A stretch of DNA of 9,003 nt. It comes from Candidatus Mesolinea sp. GTDB lineage: Bacteria > Chloroflexota > Anaerolineae > Anaerolineales > Anaerolineaceae. The notes beneath the pieces were generated by a model. The model saw only the letters and a list, made by a program, of their open reading frames with translations. It had not been told where the DNA came from and did not search any database. Positions 1 through 7,387 of this stretch are shown here, piece after piece (within the stretch, counting starts at the first letter, position 1; every line of letters starts with the position of its first letter). Position numbers and translations under genes: made by a program. The stretch covers positions 8,812 to 17,814 of the forward strand of contig DMCS01000090.1 of assembly GCA_003445715.1 (NCBI GenBank), given 5' to 3'.

Positions 1-1614
1 GTCATGAGCATCGATTTTATCCTTGACCTGATTCTCGACGAAAAACTGAGGGTTATTGGCTTTGCCACAATCGTGAAAGAGCGCACCTACTCGGATGAGC
101 AGACGATCGGCGCCAATTGCTCCTGCAGCTTGCTCGCAAAGGTTCGCAACCAGTAAGCTATGTTGATAGGTACCTGGGGCATTCTGTAAAATGTATTGAA
201 GCAGTGGATGATCTGGGCGGGAAATATCAATAAGCTGTAGTGTTGTAGGAATATCCAATACTTGGGCAAAGACAAATTGGAGCAGCAAAGCGAAGCTGCC
301 CGATAATAGACCGTTCACCAGGGAAGCAATTACCAATGTGGAAAGACCGACCATGTCGGTATACACATCGCCCAAGCGGAAAGCAGTGACCACAGCCATC
401 CCGAGCAAGCCTGTAACAAAACCTGAACCGATGAATGAGCCGATATTGCGTGCTCTGCCAATTGTCAGCATGCCTACCATTGTGGGTAAAAGATAAAATA
501 TGGTTAATTCAGCTTCACGGTTTTTGCCGAAGGTAAGCAATATACTCAGGAAGAGGCTGAGAAGTGTGCCAAACTCAAAATTGTAAATGATTGCAATTGT
601 CAGCCCAAAAGCAGCTACTGGATATAGATAAGGGACAATAGTTCGATCAATCACCAAAAATCGCCCCAAACCCAAAAAGATCACAAACACAATTGCAATA
701 AGGCTAAGGTGCTTGGGGTCATAAAAATCTTGATCTTGCCGGCGATTGAAATATAGAACGCTTAGTGTAGCAAGCACACCCACGAGAATCGCATTGGTTA
801 CGTATTGGTCAGTCTGATTGCTCGGCTTAGCTAAACCGAAGATATTGAGGGCTTCTAAGTCTTCTTCGCGAATAATCTGTCCTCGGCGCACAATCACCTC
901 GCCAGCGATAATCTGGCGGGATATTGGCTCGATGGTGGCACGGGCTTGTTCACGGGCGAGATTGGTTTGTTCTTCACTGTATAGACTTGTGGGAACGATG
1001 AGCGGGGAGACCAACGCGATAACTACCTGTGCTTGTTCCGTGGGGAAGGCAAAATCAATTATCGCAGGCAGGTTACTGCGAATTTGGGCGACATTTTCAT
1101 TACGAATCGTGTCGCGCATCACCAGCTCTAGTACACGCCGCGCTTCCTTATCGATGTTTTGCCAATCTTGGTCATTCAAGGCTAGAATTTGGGCAGCGAT
1201 GCTGGGGTTTAACTTAATCTCATCAAGTGCTTCCAGGTCCTCTAACTTTTGTTCGCGTGTGGCATAGGGATCATTCCTGACGGTGGAAATGTAATATAAG
1301 ATGCTATTAAGGGTTTCGAGCTGACGGCGGGCAATGCTGGGATCAGGTGGAAGGAAAACAGGAGGGACTGCCGCCGCCGCTTCCATACGGGCACGTTCCG
1401 TATAAACTTTGCTCTCATAGGTAATCGAATAAGGCGCCAAAATATCCTGATTGGCGACCTCACCAACTGCCACAGGCATGTTGGCTTGATTGATGACATC
1501 TGGCAACACCAAACACAGATAAATCAAGATGCAAGTGATAATGAGAATGAGAACGCGGGCAACACCTTGGGTAAAACCCGAAGAACGACGCGGAGCTGGC
1601 TGTTTTTTGCTCAT
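1..1614 (-). CDS. PgpH/YqfF-type 7TM-HD cyclic-dinucleotide phosphodiesterase, 3' end beyond window
   Basis: The minus-strand frame from the ATG at 1614 is open for 538 codons to the left edge. A TM anchor lies at about residues 20-40. An extracytoplasmic 7TMR-HDED region (about 41-268) begins with QDILAPYSITYES and ends with EVIVRRGQIIREEDLEAL. About seven hydrophobic segments follow between 273 and 451, then the start of the HD domain: HPLLQYILQNAPGTYQHS, with H485 the first metal ligand, HDCGK with H514-D515, and FFVENQ at 524-529. Characterised relatives (Listeria PgpH) hydrolyse c-di-AMP to pApA at the membrane, so that is the inferred role; no substrate is proven here. Family length is about 700-730 residues, so the remaining HD ligands should lie beyond base 1. 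The start is one base after the yqeY stop, with only a weak GAG as ribosome site, which suggests translational coupling. No frameshift seen. Confidence 0.93.
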   Translation of the reverse strand, partial: MSKKQPAPRRSSGFTQGVARVLILIITCILIYLCLVLPDVINQANMPVAVGEVANQDILAPYSITYESKVYTERARMEAAAAVPPVFLPPDPSIARRQLETLNSILYYISTVRNDPYATREQKLEDLEALDEIKLNPSIAAQILALNDQDWQNIDKEARRVLELVMRDTIRNENVAQIRSNLPAIIDFAFPTEQAQVVIALVSPLIVPTSLYSEEQTNLAREQARATIEPISRQIIAGEVIVRRGQIIREEDLEALNIFGLAKPSNQTDQYVTNAILVGVLATLSVLYFNRRQDQDFYDPKHLSLIAIVFVIFLGLGRFLVIDRTIVPYLYPVAAFGLTIAIIYNFEFGTLLSLFLSILLTFGKNREAELTIFYLLPTMVGMLTIGRARNIGSFIGSGFVTGLLGMAVVTAFRLGDVYTDMVGLSTLVIASLVNGLLSGSFALLLQFVFAQVLDIPTTLQLIDISRPDHPLLQYILQNAPGTYQHSLLVANLCEQAAGAIGADRLLIRVGALFHDCGKANNPQFFVENQVKDKIDAHD

Positions 1615-1615
1615 T

Positions 1616-2068
1616 TCAGCTCAGCTTGGTAAGGCATTCCTTCACAACGCGGCTGGCATCCTGGTTGGTTGCGCGGCCGGCGAGCTTGGGGATGAGTACT
1701 TTGAGCACTTTTCCCATATCTTTGGGTGAGGTAGCACCTGTCTCTTGGATGACTTCTTCCGCTAACTGCACCAATTCGGCTTCAGATAATTGCTGAGGTA
1801 GGTAGGCTTCCAGAACCTTTATTTCCGCTTGTTGTTCGCGGACCATTTCGGGTCGGTTGGCTTTTTCTGCATCAGCGATAGTGTCATTCTTAGTTTTGAT
1901 TTCTTTCTGCACCAGAGCGATAAATTCGCTATCCGTTAACTTAGAGCCTTTAGCCACTTCTGCCAATTCAATTGAGGACATCAGCAAGCGAATGACCCGC
2001 TTGCGCAAGGTGTCATTGGCGCGCATAGCTGCATAAAGGTCATTTTTTAGTATTGTTTCGTAATCCAT
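1616..2068 (-). CDS. yqeY: GatB/YqeY domain protein
   Basis: This 150-residue protein matches the stand-alone YqeY family (usual length about 150) from end to end. The N-terminal helical part contains RKRVIRLLMSSIELAEV at about 22-38. The middle has VQKEIKTKNDTIADAEKANR, the typical charged helix. Next comes VLEAYLPQQLSEAEL, and the C-terminal half carries GATSPKDMGKVLKVL and the closing GRATNQDASRVVKECL. The same fold forms the tRNA-binding tail of GatB, the amidotransferase subunit that converts Glu-tRNA(Gln) or Asp-tRNA(Asn). The job of free YqeY is not well established, although a tRNA-related role is often proposed. It lies between the SLBB-HhH gene (38 bases upstream) and the 7TM-HD gene (one base downstream). 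No Shine-Dalgarno precedes the ATG; a TATAAT box does, so an internal promoter giving a leaderless message is possible. Confidence 0.93.
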   Translation of the reverse strand: MDYETILKNDLYAAMRANDTLRKRVIRLLMSSIELAEVAKGSKLTDSEFIALVQKEIKTKNDTIADAEKANRPEMVREQQAEIKVLEAYLPQQLSEAELVQLAEEVIQETGATSPKDMGKVLKVLIPKLAGRATNQDASRVVKECLTKLS

Positions 2069-2106
2069 AAAAGATATTATACCTGCCTTATTTAAGCTTT
2101 CTAAAA
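2069..2106 (-). promoter_or_regulatory. Internal promoter-like site before yqeY, leaderless geometry
   Basis: On the minus strand a perfect TATAAT occupies 2081-2076 in the short gap between the SLBB-HhH stop and the yqeY ATG at 2068. Seven bases separate the box from the ATG, so transcription would begin at or one base before the start codon. A weak -35 match, TTTAGA (4 of 6), sits at 2105-2100 with an 18-base spacer. There is no TG extension and no ribosome binding site in the gap. This is an inference from geometry only; an AT-rich gap can give such a match by chance. Confidence 0.45.
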
Positions 2107-2697
2107 CTACGGACCTAATGTGATATGTTCCCGTAAACCTTCAAGGGTGGATTGACCGATCCCTTTGACGTTGAGCAACGCCTCGATGCTGGTGAAGGGA
2201 CCGTACGTCTCGCGATAGGTGATGATTGCCGCTGCTTTGACTTCTCCAATCCCTGGCAAGCTCATTAGCGCGTCTGCATCTGCTGTATTGATATTGACTA
2301 GCGTAGGCTCCGTTGGAGATAGGCTGATGGTGCTTGATCTTTCTGAAGTCGAAATCGGCTGACCTTTATAAGGCACATAGACGCGCTGCCCGTCCTTCAG
2401 CAACTCTGAAAGGTTCATGCGTTCAAGGTCTGCCTCTAAGGTGGCGCCGCCGGCGGCTGTAATCGCATCGTTGTTGCGTGCATCCATAGGTAGGGAATAA
2501 ACACCCGGGTTTTTCACAGCACCAGCAACATGAACTTGAATCATAGGGGGCGTCGGGGAAGCTATGTCGACCGTAATTGGCGTAGCTGTCACCAGTTGGA
2601 TGGGTTCACCACGCTGGGGTAAAAAGAACAAGAGGATTACTCCTCCTAAAAGCAATCCTCCTAAAAACCCAATTAAAACGTTTTGCCAGGGTTTCAT
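2107..2697 (-). CDS. Membrane-anchored SLBB + helix-hairpin-helix protein, ComEA-like
   Basis: 196 residues. An N-terminal membrane anchor spans about residues 7-27, with very few charges before it, so the rest is likely outside the cytoplasm. A SLBB-type domain follows at about 52-110 (IQVHVAGAVKNPGVYSLP, then DGQRVYVPYKG). After a Ser/Thr linker a tandem helix-hairpin-helix domain fills 132-194: NINTADADALMSLPGIGEVKA with hairpin PGIG at 148-151, and VKGIGQSTLEGL with hairpin KGIG at 178-181. This order is that of ComEA, the double-stranded DNA receptor of natural transformation. DNA uptake is therefore the inferred role, but no comEC or other competence gene is in the window, and SLBB-HhH proteins outside competence loci are often unstudied. 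The start overlaps the preceding stop as ATGA, implying coupled translation. Confidence 0.9.
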   Translation of the reverse strand: MKPWQNVLIGFLGGLLLGGVILLFFLPQRGEPIQLVTATPITVDIASPTPPMIQVHVAGAVKNPGVYSLPMDARNNDAITAAGGATLEADLERMNLSELLKDGQRVYVPYKGQPISTSERSSTISLSPTEPTLVNINTADADALMSLPGIGEVKAAAIITYRETYGPFTSIEALLNVKGIGQSTLEGLREHITLGP

Positions 2698-3611
2698 CGT
2701 TTTGTATCCAATTGAATCTCCCCGCCAGTTTCCAGGGCGTACATGCGCTTGAATGCAGCGAGGGCTACTTCAATCATATCCAGGGTAGGCTCGCGAGTGG
2801 TCAGGTTTTGCAACCAAAGGTTGGGTTTTATTAATGCGCGCACGAAGGCAGATTTCTCCATATTCTTTGCTGCCCAGCGGATATATTCATATGAAAGTCC
2901 AGCAATCAGCGGTAGCAAAAGGATGCGCGAGATCAAGCGCCATAGCAGCGGCTGTGGACCAAGCAGGGTAAAGACCAAAATCGAAATGAACACCATGGAG
3001 AGGATAAAAGAAGTCCCGCAACGCGGATGTACACGTGTTTGTTGCGCCACACTTTGTGGTTCTAATTCAATTCTAGCTTCGAAAGCGTTGATCGTCTTAT
3101 GTTCCGCGCCGTGATACATATAGGTGCGCTGGATTTCTGGCATTTTGCCAATCAATACCATGTAAACAATCAAGATGATGAGGCGCAGCAAGCCTTCTAA
3201 CAGGTTGCTCACCCAAGCGGTCGTTTGCAAACCGCTCTCTAACCAGCCGGCAAGCAATGCTGGTAAGAGAAAAAACAAACCCACTCCAACGAGAATGGAA
3301 AATAGCATGGTGAAGACCAGTTCTTTGCCTTCGATTTTCTCTTCTTCTCCAGTCTGTACGTTGGCGGACTTCGTCAGGTATTCCATCCCCATACTCAACG
3401 AATCCCATAGACTAATAATTCCGCGAAAAAACGGTGCGCGCCCCCACCAAGAACGGTAGAGGCTTGGCAGCTGCTCATCAAACAGGACGATTTCTCCTTC
3501 TGGGTCACGCACAGCCATGGCGAGTGCGCGTTTTCCACGCATGAGCACACCTTCAATAACTGCCTGTCCGCCATAAGCCGGCAGGCGAAGTTCAGCGCTC
3601 TCAGCTCTCAT
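2694..3611 (-). CDS. DUF1385 (YqhQ family) integral membrane protein
   Basis: With the ATG at 3611 the protein has 305 residues, near the family's usual length of about 300-320. The signature GGQAVIEGVLMRG is at 14-26, followed by the family's WWGRAPFFRGI region. Hydrophobic segments lie at about 98-122, 139-157, 202-218 and 222-242. Between the second and third is the conserved YHGAEHKTINAFEA (from 166) and HPRCGTSF (from 195), whose His, Glu and Cys residues led to the family once being described as a predicted metal-dependent enzyme. The C-terminal TTREPTLDMIEVA motif is also typical. The biochemical function is unknown. The frame extends two codons further to a TTG at 3617, but neither start has a good ribosome site and ATG is preferred. 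The gene begins 11 bases inside the end of the dipeptidase gene, so it should be translated from the same mRNA. Confidence 0.92.
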   Translation of the reverse strand: MRAESAELRLPAYGGQAVIEGVLMRGKRALAMAVRDPEGEIVLFDEQLPSLYRSWWGRAPFFRGIISLWDSLSMGMEYLTKSANVQTGEEEKIEGKELVFTMLFSILVGVGLFFLLPALLAGWLESGLQTTAWVSNLLEGLLRLIILIVYMVLIGKMPEIQRTYMYHGAEHKTINAFEARIELEPQSVAQQTRVHPRCGTSFILSMVFISILVFTLLGPQPLLWRLISRILLLPLIAGLSYEYIRWAAKNMEKSAFVRALIKPNLWLQNLTTREPTLDMIEVALAAFKRMYALETGGEIQLDTKR

Positions 3612-4977
3612 GTTCAAAACCGGCGATAAAATGGATCAGTGCTTGAACACCTTTTTTCCAGGTTGGGAGGTGTTGGCGTTCATTAGGCGAGTGAATGTGA
3701 TCATCTGGTAAGCCAAAACCGGTTAGCAGAGATTTGACACCTAGATAGTTTTGCATGGTTGTAGCCACAGGGATGCTGCCGCCTTCGCGCTTGAAAATAA
3801 CGGGTTTGCCCCAGGTTTCGGAAAGCGCAGCTGTTAAGTTTTGCAAGCCAGGGGCGTCATCAGCTAAGTATGCTGGAGCACCGGAGTGTTTAACCATCGT
3901 CAGGCGCACCGTGGGAGGGACTCGGTTTTCAATAGCTTTCTTTATGGTGTCATAAACATGGTCTGGATCCTGATTGGGAACCAGCCGGCAGGAGATTTTG
4001 GCGCTGGCGTAAGCTGGGATGATAGTTTTGCTGCCTTCTCCGATAAAACCGGAATATAGCCCATTCACGTCTAAGGTTGGGCGTGCGCCGATACGTTCTA
4101 GGGGGGTATAACCTGCCTCACCATAAAGCGCAGGCGCGCCCGTTATGGCAAGCAAATCCGTTTCACGGGTTGGATTGGCGGCAATACGCGCACGTTCTTC
4201 TGGCGTGAGCGGCAAGACTTGGTCATAAAATCCTGGGACGGCTACAGAGCCATCGGGGGCATGCAGGCTTGCAATTATCTCAGAAAGCACAATAGCTGGA
4301 TTAGCTACAACCCCGCCAAAAAGCCCAGAGTGCAAGTCGGTTTTAGGACCATCAATGCGCACCTCAAAATAGACCAGACCGCGTAAGCTGTACACGACTG
4401 TAGGCAAATCAAGCCCGACCATGCCGGCATCAGGGTTGAGCACCATATCGCATGCCAGCAAGTCACGGTGAGAAGCAATAAACGTCTCTAATGAAGGCGA
4501 ACCAATTTCCTCTTCACCTTCGAAGAGAAACTTGAGGTTGAGTGGCAGCTCTGTAGTTTTAACGATGCTATCAATGGCGCTTAGAACTGCCATCACCTGA
4601 CCTTTCATATCAGAAGCACCACGAGCGGTAAGGTAGTCGCCATCGAGAGAGGGTTCGAAAGGCGGGCTCTTCCATTCGTTGAGCGGGGCGACAGGTTGCA
4701 CATCGTAGTGCCCATAGATCAGCAAGGTAGGCGCATTAGGCTTGGGGGAGCGTTTTTCAGCGAAGACAATCGGGTGCATCGGGGTAGGAAAGACCTCAAC
4801 ACGGTCTGTGCCGAGGTTTTTTAATTGGCCCACCAGAAAATCACAGGCGCGCTGCATATCCGCTTTGTGGTCAGGATCGGTAGAAACCGATGGAATGCGT
4901 AGGAAATCCTGGTATCGAGAAAGATATTCATCAAAATGGGCTTGAAAAAATTGAAAAGGAAGTGATAGTGTTTGCAT
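3601..4977 (-). CDS. M20 family metallodipeptidase (CNDP/PepV-like)
   Basis: 458 residues, normal for bacterial M20 dipeptidases related to carnosinase. Visible active-site residues: H90 and D92 in YGHYDVQP, bridging D123 in ARGASDMKG, catalytic E156 and metal ligand E157 in EGEEEIGS, D183 in LNPDAGM, and H429 in HIHSPNE. These would hold two zinc ions. The lid/dimer domain starts near 200 and contains DLHSGLFGG, with the dimer histidine H216. REGGSIPV near 397 is also shared with carnosinase-type enzymes. It probably cleaves dipeptides or short peptides in the cytoplasm (no signal peptide seen); the exact substrate cannot be read from sequence. The start is fixed by AAGGA six bases upstream of the ATG. 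It is the first gene of the minus-strand series and has its own promoter in the divergent region. Confidence 0.94.
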   Translation of the reverse strand: MQTLSLPFQFFQAHFDEYLSRYQDFLRIPSVSTDPDHKADMQRACDFLVGQLKNLGTDRVEVFPTPMHPIVFAEKRSPKPNAPTLLIYGHYDVQPVAPLNEWKSPPFEPSLDGDYLTARGASDMKGQVMAVLSAIDSIVKTTELPLNLKFLFEGEEEIGSPSLETFIASHRDLLACDMVLNPDAGMVGLDLPTVVYSLRGLVYFEVRIDGPKTDLHSGLFGGVVANPAIVLSEIIASLHAPDGSVAVPGFYDQVLPLTPEERARIAANPTRETDLLAITGAPALYGEAGYTPLERIGARPTLDVNGLYSGFIGEGSKTIIPAYASAKISCRLVPNQDPDHVYDTIKKAIENRVPPTVRLTMVKHSGAPAYLADDAPGLQNLTAALSETWGKPVIFKREGGSIPVATTMQNYLGVKSLLTGFGLPDDHIHSPNERQHLPTWKKGVQALIHFIAGFEHES

Positions 4978-4999
4978 AGTTAATCCTTGTACGAAAGTT

Positions 5000-5036
5000 G
5001 TCCCTGATTATATGCGATTTAGGAGTGAATTGTGAT
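5000..5036 (-). promoter_or_regulatory. Promoter of the dipeptidase gene series
   Basis: On the minus strand a perfect TATAAT lies at 5012-5007, with ATCACA (4 of 6 to the -35 consensus) at 5036-5031 and an 18-base spacer. Predicted transcription start is about 5000, giving a leader of about 23 bases that contains AAGGA (4988-4984) before the ATG at 4977. The -35 element overlaps the TGATAGCAT at 5033-5041, the only candidate extended -10 I see for the divergent aminotransferase gene. Confidence 0.6.
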
Positions 5037-5041
5037 AGCAT
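5033..5041 (+). promoter_or_regulatory. Weak extended -10 candidate for the aminotransferase operon
   Basis: TGATAGCAT contains the TGn extension followed by TAGCAT (4 of 6 matches). No convincing -35 is found 16-18 bases upstream. A start near 5048 would give a leader of about 23 bases with the strong AGGAG site. It is listed because nothing better is present in the 93-base intergenic region; it may be wrong. Confidence 0.25.
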
Positions 5042-5070
5042 AGACGTGTATTCAATAAAAGGAGCGGCAA

Positions 5071-6414
5071 ATGGAAACAGGAGATATTTTGGCGCGGTCC
5101 CTAAAGCACAATTTTTGGACTTGGTCTGCGCAGCGTAACCCGGATGTTATCCCTGTGGAAAAAGCTGAAGGGGTGTATTTTTGGGAACCCTCTGGAAAAC
5201 GCTACTTAGATTTCAATTCCATGGTGATGTGTGTCAATATCGGGCACGGCAACCGTAGAGTGCAAGATGCGATGGTCCGCCAAATTCGTGAGCTTACTTT
5301 TGCGGGTCCGCACATGGCGACTAAAGTACGCGCTGAGTTAGGGGAAAAATTAGCGACTCTGCTGCCAACTGGCTTGGACCGATTTCTCTACACCCTCGGT
5401 GGCTCAGAAGCAAACGAAAACGCTATCAAATTAGCACGAGATTACACCGGCAAGTTCAAGATATTGACCCGCTACCGCTCGTATCACGGCGCTACGATGG
5501 GTTCGATGGCGCTAAGCGGCGATTACCGACGCCTGCATTGGGAACCCCTGACCATGCCAGGCGTGGTACATTTTGAAGACCCTTATCCCTACCGCTCACC
5601 GTTCTTCCCAGATGGTCAGGCGGTGGATGAACAATATTTTAGCCAGGTTTACCTAGACCATCTTGAGGATATTATCCGCGGAGAAGGACCTGATACCATC
5701 GCCGCTGTGCTAATCGAGACAGTTACAGGCACGAATGGCATCTTGGTGCCACCGCAAGGTTACCTGCGAGGTTTACGTGCCTTATGTGATCAATACGGCA
5801 TTCTGCTGATTACCGATGAGGTTATGGCTGGCTTTGGGCGCACCGGCAAGTGGTTCGCTTTCCAAAACTGGGATATTGTTCCGGATATCGTCACGATGGC
5901 AAAAGGACTCACCTCAGGTTATGCCCCTTTGGGGGCGGTTGCAATGAAATCCGAAATTGCAGATTATTTCAATGACAAAATGTATTTCGGTGGTCTGACT
6001 TATAACGGACATCCGGTTTCGCTGGCAGCAGCTTTGGCAAACATTGAGGTTATTGAAGAAGAAGGCTTGCTCGAGAATACGCAGCAACGCGGAGAAACGC
6101 TGAAGATACTGCTTACTGAAATGAAAGCGAAGCATATCTGTGTGGGAGATGTGCGCTCGACTGGACTTTTTGGCGCGATTGAGCTGGTGCGTGACCGCCA
6201 AACGAAAGAGCCACTCACGCCCACAGCTCAACCCCTGACTGCAACGATGAAAAAGGTTAAGGACTATCTACGTTCGCATGGGCTGTATATTAACAACACT
6301 TTCCATATATTGCTTATCATCCCTCCTTTGATTATCACTGATGAGCAGCTGTGCGAAGGCTTTGCTATCATCGATGCAGCCTTAGCTTTAGCTGATGCAG
6401 ACCTACAAGCTTAG
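5071..6414 (+). CDS. Class III PLP-dependent aminotransferase, substrate unknown
   Basis: 447 residues, usual for class III (omega) aminotransferases. GGSEANENAIKLAR (from 110) binds the PLP phosphate and YHG at 138-140 stacks on the ring. LLITDEVMAGFGRTG carries D249-E250, with D249 holding the pyridine nitrogen, and K278 in TMAKGLTSGYAPLG forms the Schiff base. FGGLTYNGHPVS supplies T310 from the neighbouring subunit. The N-terminus (HNFWTWSAQ, then GVYFWEPSGKRYLDFNS) and the end (NNTFHILLIIPPLIIT) resemble taurine:pyruvate and omega-amino-acid:pyruvate transaminases. The family acts on many amines, so the amino donor cannot be named. AGGAG (5060-5064) six bases before the ATG fixes the start. 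A thioredoxin-reductase-like gene follows after 29 bases on the same strand, probably in one operon. The function linking the pair is not evident. Confidence 0.93.
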   Translation: METGDILARSLKHNFWTWSAQRNPDVIPVEKAEGVYFWEPSGKRYLDFNSMVMCVNIGHGNRRVQDAMVRQIRELTFAGPHMATKVRAELGEKLATLLPTGLDRFLYTLGGSEANENAIKLARDYTGKFKILTRYRSYHGATMGSMALSGDYRRLHWEPLTMPGVVHFEDPYPYRSPFFPDGQAVDEQYFSQVYLDHLEDIIRGEGPDTIAAVLIETVTGTNGILVPPQGYLRGLRALCDQYGILLITDEVMAGFGRTGKWFAFQNWDIVPDIVTMAKGLTSGYAPLGAVAMKSEIADYFNDKMYFGGLTYNGHPVSLAAALANIEVIEEEGLLENTQQRGETLKILLTEMKAKHICVGDVRSTGLFGAIELVRDRQTKEPLTPTAQPLTATMKKVKDYLRSHGLYINNTFHILLIIPPLIITDEQLCEGFAIIDAALALADADLQA

Positions 6415-6443
6415 TATAGAAGACTAAAAGGGAAGAGAAATTG

Positions 6444-7376
6444 ATGGAAACACGGGAACATGAAATAATGATCATTATCGGCGGAGGACCTGCAGGATTA
6501 ACTGCTGCATTATATGCCGCCCGAGCAGAGCTCCAGCCACTCGTCTTCACCGGGATGACACTTTACGGTCAAGTTTCTCAAACTGATTTAATCGAAAATT
6601 ATCCTGGTTTTCCGGAAGGAATAACCGGGATGGAGTTAGGAGAGCGATTTGAGAAACACGCTGTTCGTTTTGGTGCGCGCGTCCTTCCTGAACCAGTTGA
6701 GTCCGTCGATCTTCTCCAAAGCCCCTTTTCGGTTAAAACTTACACTAAGACCTATGAAGCTGAAACGCTCATCTTGGCGATGGGTGCTGATCACAAAAAA
6801 TTGGAAGTGCCTGGAGAAGCTGAGTTTACTGGTAAAGGTGTCTCTTATTGTGCCACCTGTGATGGTTTCTTTTATCGAGGGAAGGATATACACGTTATCG
6901 GTGGGGGTGATAGCGCAATAGAAGAAGCCATAATTCTGACCAGGTTTGCCAACAGCGTCACCATCATTCACCGTCGCGATGCACTTCGAGCGCAACCACT
7001 CTTGGAGAGGCGTGCCAGAGCCAACGCTAAAATCCGCTTCTTGTGGGATACGGTGGTTGAAGAAATCGTGGGGCGGGAAAGGGTACAGAACCTGCGCTTG
7101 CGCAATGTGAAAACTGACCAACAATTCGAAGTTCCGACCGATGGTGTTTTCATCTCCATCGGTCATGTGCCGAATACAGCCCTTGTTGGCAACCAGGTGG
7201 AGCTAGACGAGCAAGGTTATGTGCGCATTGATTGGAAGATGCGCACCAGCGTTCCGGGTGTATTTGCCGCCGGCGAGATTGCTGATTCGCACTATCGTCA
7301 GATTATCACATCAGCCGCTATGGGAGCAGCCGCTGCGCTCCAGGCAGATTGTTACCTCAACGAACAAAATCCGTAA
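6444..7376 (+). CDS. trxB: Thioredoxin-disulfide reductase-like flavoprotein
   Basis: 310 residues from the ATG at 6444, the size of low-molecular-weight bacterial thioredoxin reductase. The FAD site IIIGGGPAGL is at 10-19, and ENYPGF follows at 51-56. The redox-active CATC (C136, C139) is in GVSYCATCDGFF. The NADPH domain has IGGGDSAIEEA (152-162) and HRRDALRA (176-183), whose arginines favour NADPH over NADH. The C-terminal FAD motif GVFAAGEIADSHYRQIITS (272-290) has Glu where the family nearly always has Asp (GD), and the following SAAMG lacks a commonly seen GDG-type ending. It would pass electrons from NADPH to thioredoxin or a similar disulfide partner in the cytoplasm; no thioredoxin gene is in the window. 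A TTG three bases upstream keeps the frame, but the ATG fits better with the purine-rich GGAAGAG leader. Ferredoxin-NADP reductase is excluded by the CxxC. Confidence 0.9.
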   Translation: METREHEIMIIIGGGPAGLTAALYAARAELQPLVFTGMTLYGQVSQTDLIENYPGFPEGITGMELGERFEKHAVRFGARVLPEPVESVDLLQSPFSVKTYTKTYEAETLILAMGADHKKLEVPGEAEFTGKGVSYCATCDGFFYRGKDIHVIGGGDSAIEEAIILTRFANSVTIIHRRDALRAQPLLERRARANAKIRFLWDTVVEEIVGRERVQNLRLRNVKTDQQFEVPTDGVFISIGHVPNTALVGNQVELDEQGYVRIDWKMRTSVPGVFAAGEIADSHYRQIITSAAMGAAAALQADCYLNEQNP

Positions 7377-7387
7377 GCGATGCGTTT

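Noticed and set aside
818..1267. Plus-strand open frame of 149 codons
   Set aside because: It lies antisense inside the 7TM-HD gene, whose minus-strand frame shows clear family motifs throughout; the plus-strand product is Ser/Arg-rich with no recognisable domain.
3612..3617. TTG start two codons upstream for the DUF1385 protein
   Set aside because: There is no ribosome site to favour it and ATG at 3611 is available; the difference is two residues and cannot be settled from sequence alone.
6441..6443. TTG start one codon upstream for trxB
   Set aside because: The adjacent ATG at 6444 has suitable spacing to the purine-rich leader and is the more usual codon.
6636..7166. Minus-strand open frame of 176 codons
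   Set aside because: It is antisense to trxB across the CATC and NADPH motifs and its translation resembles no family I know.
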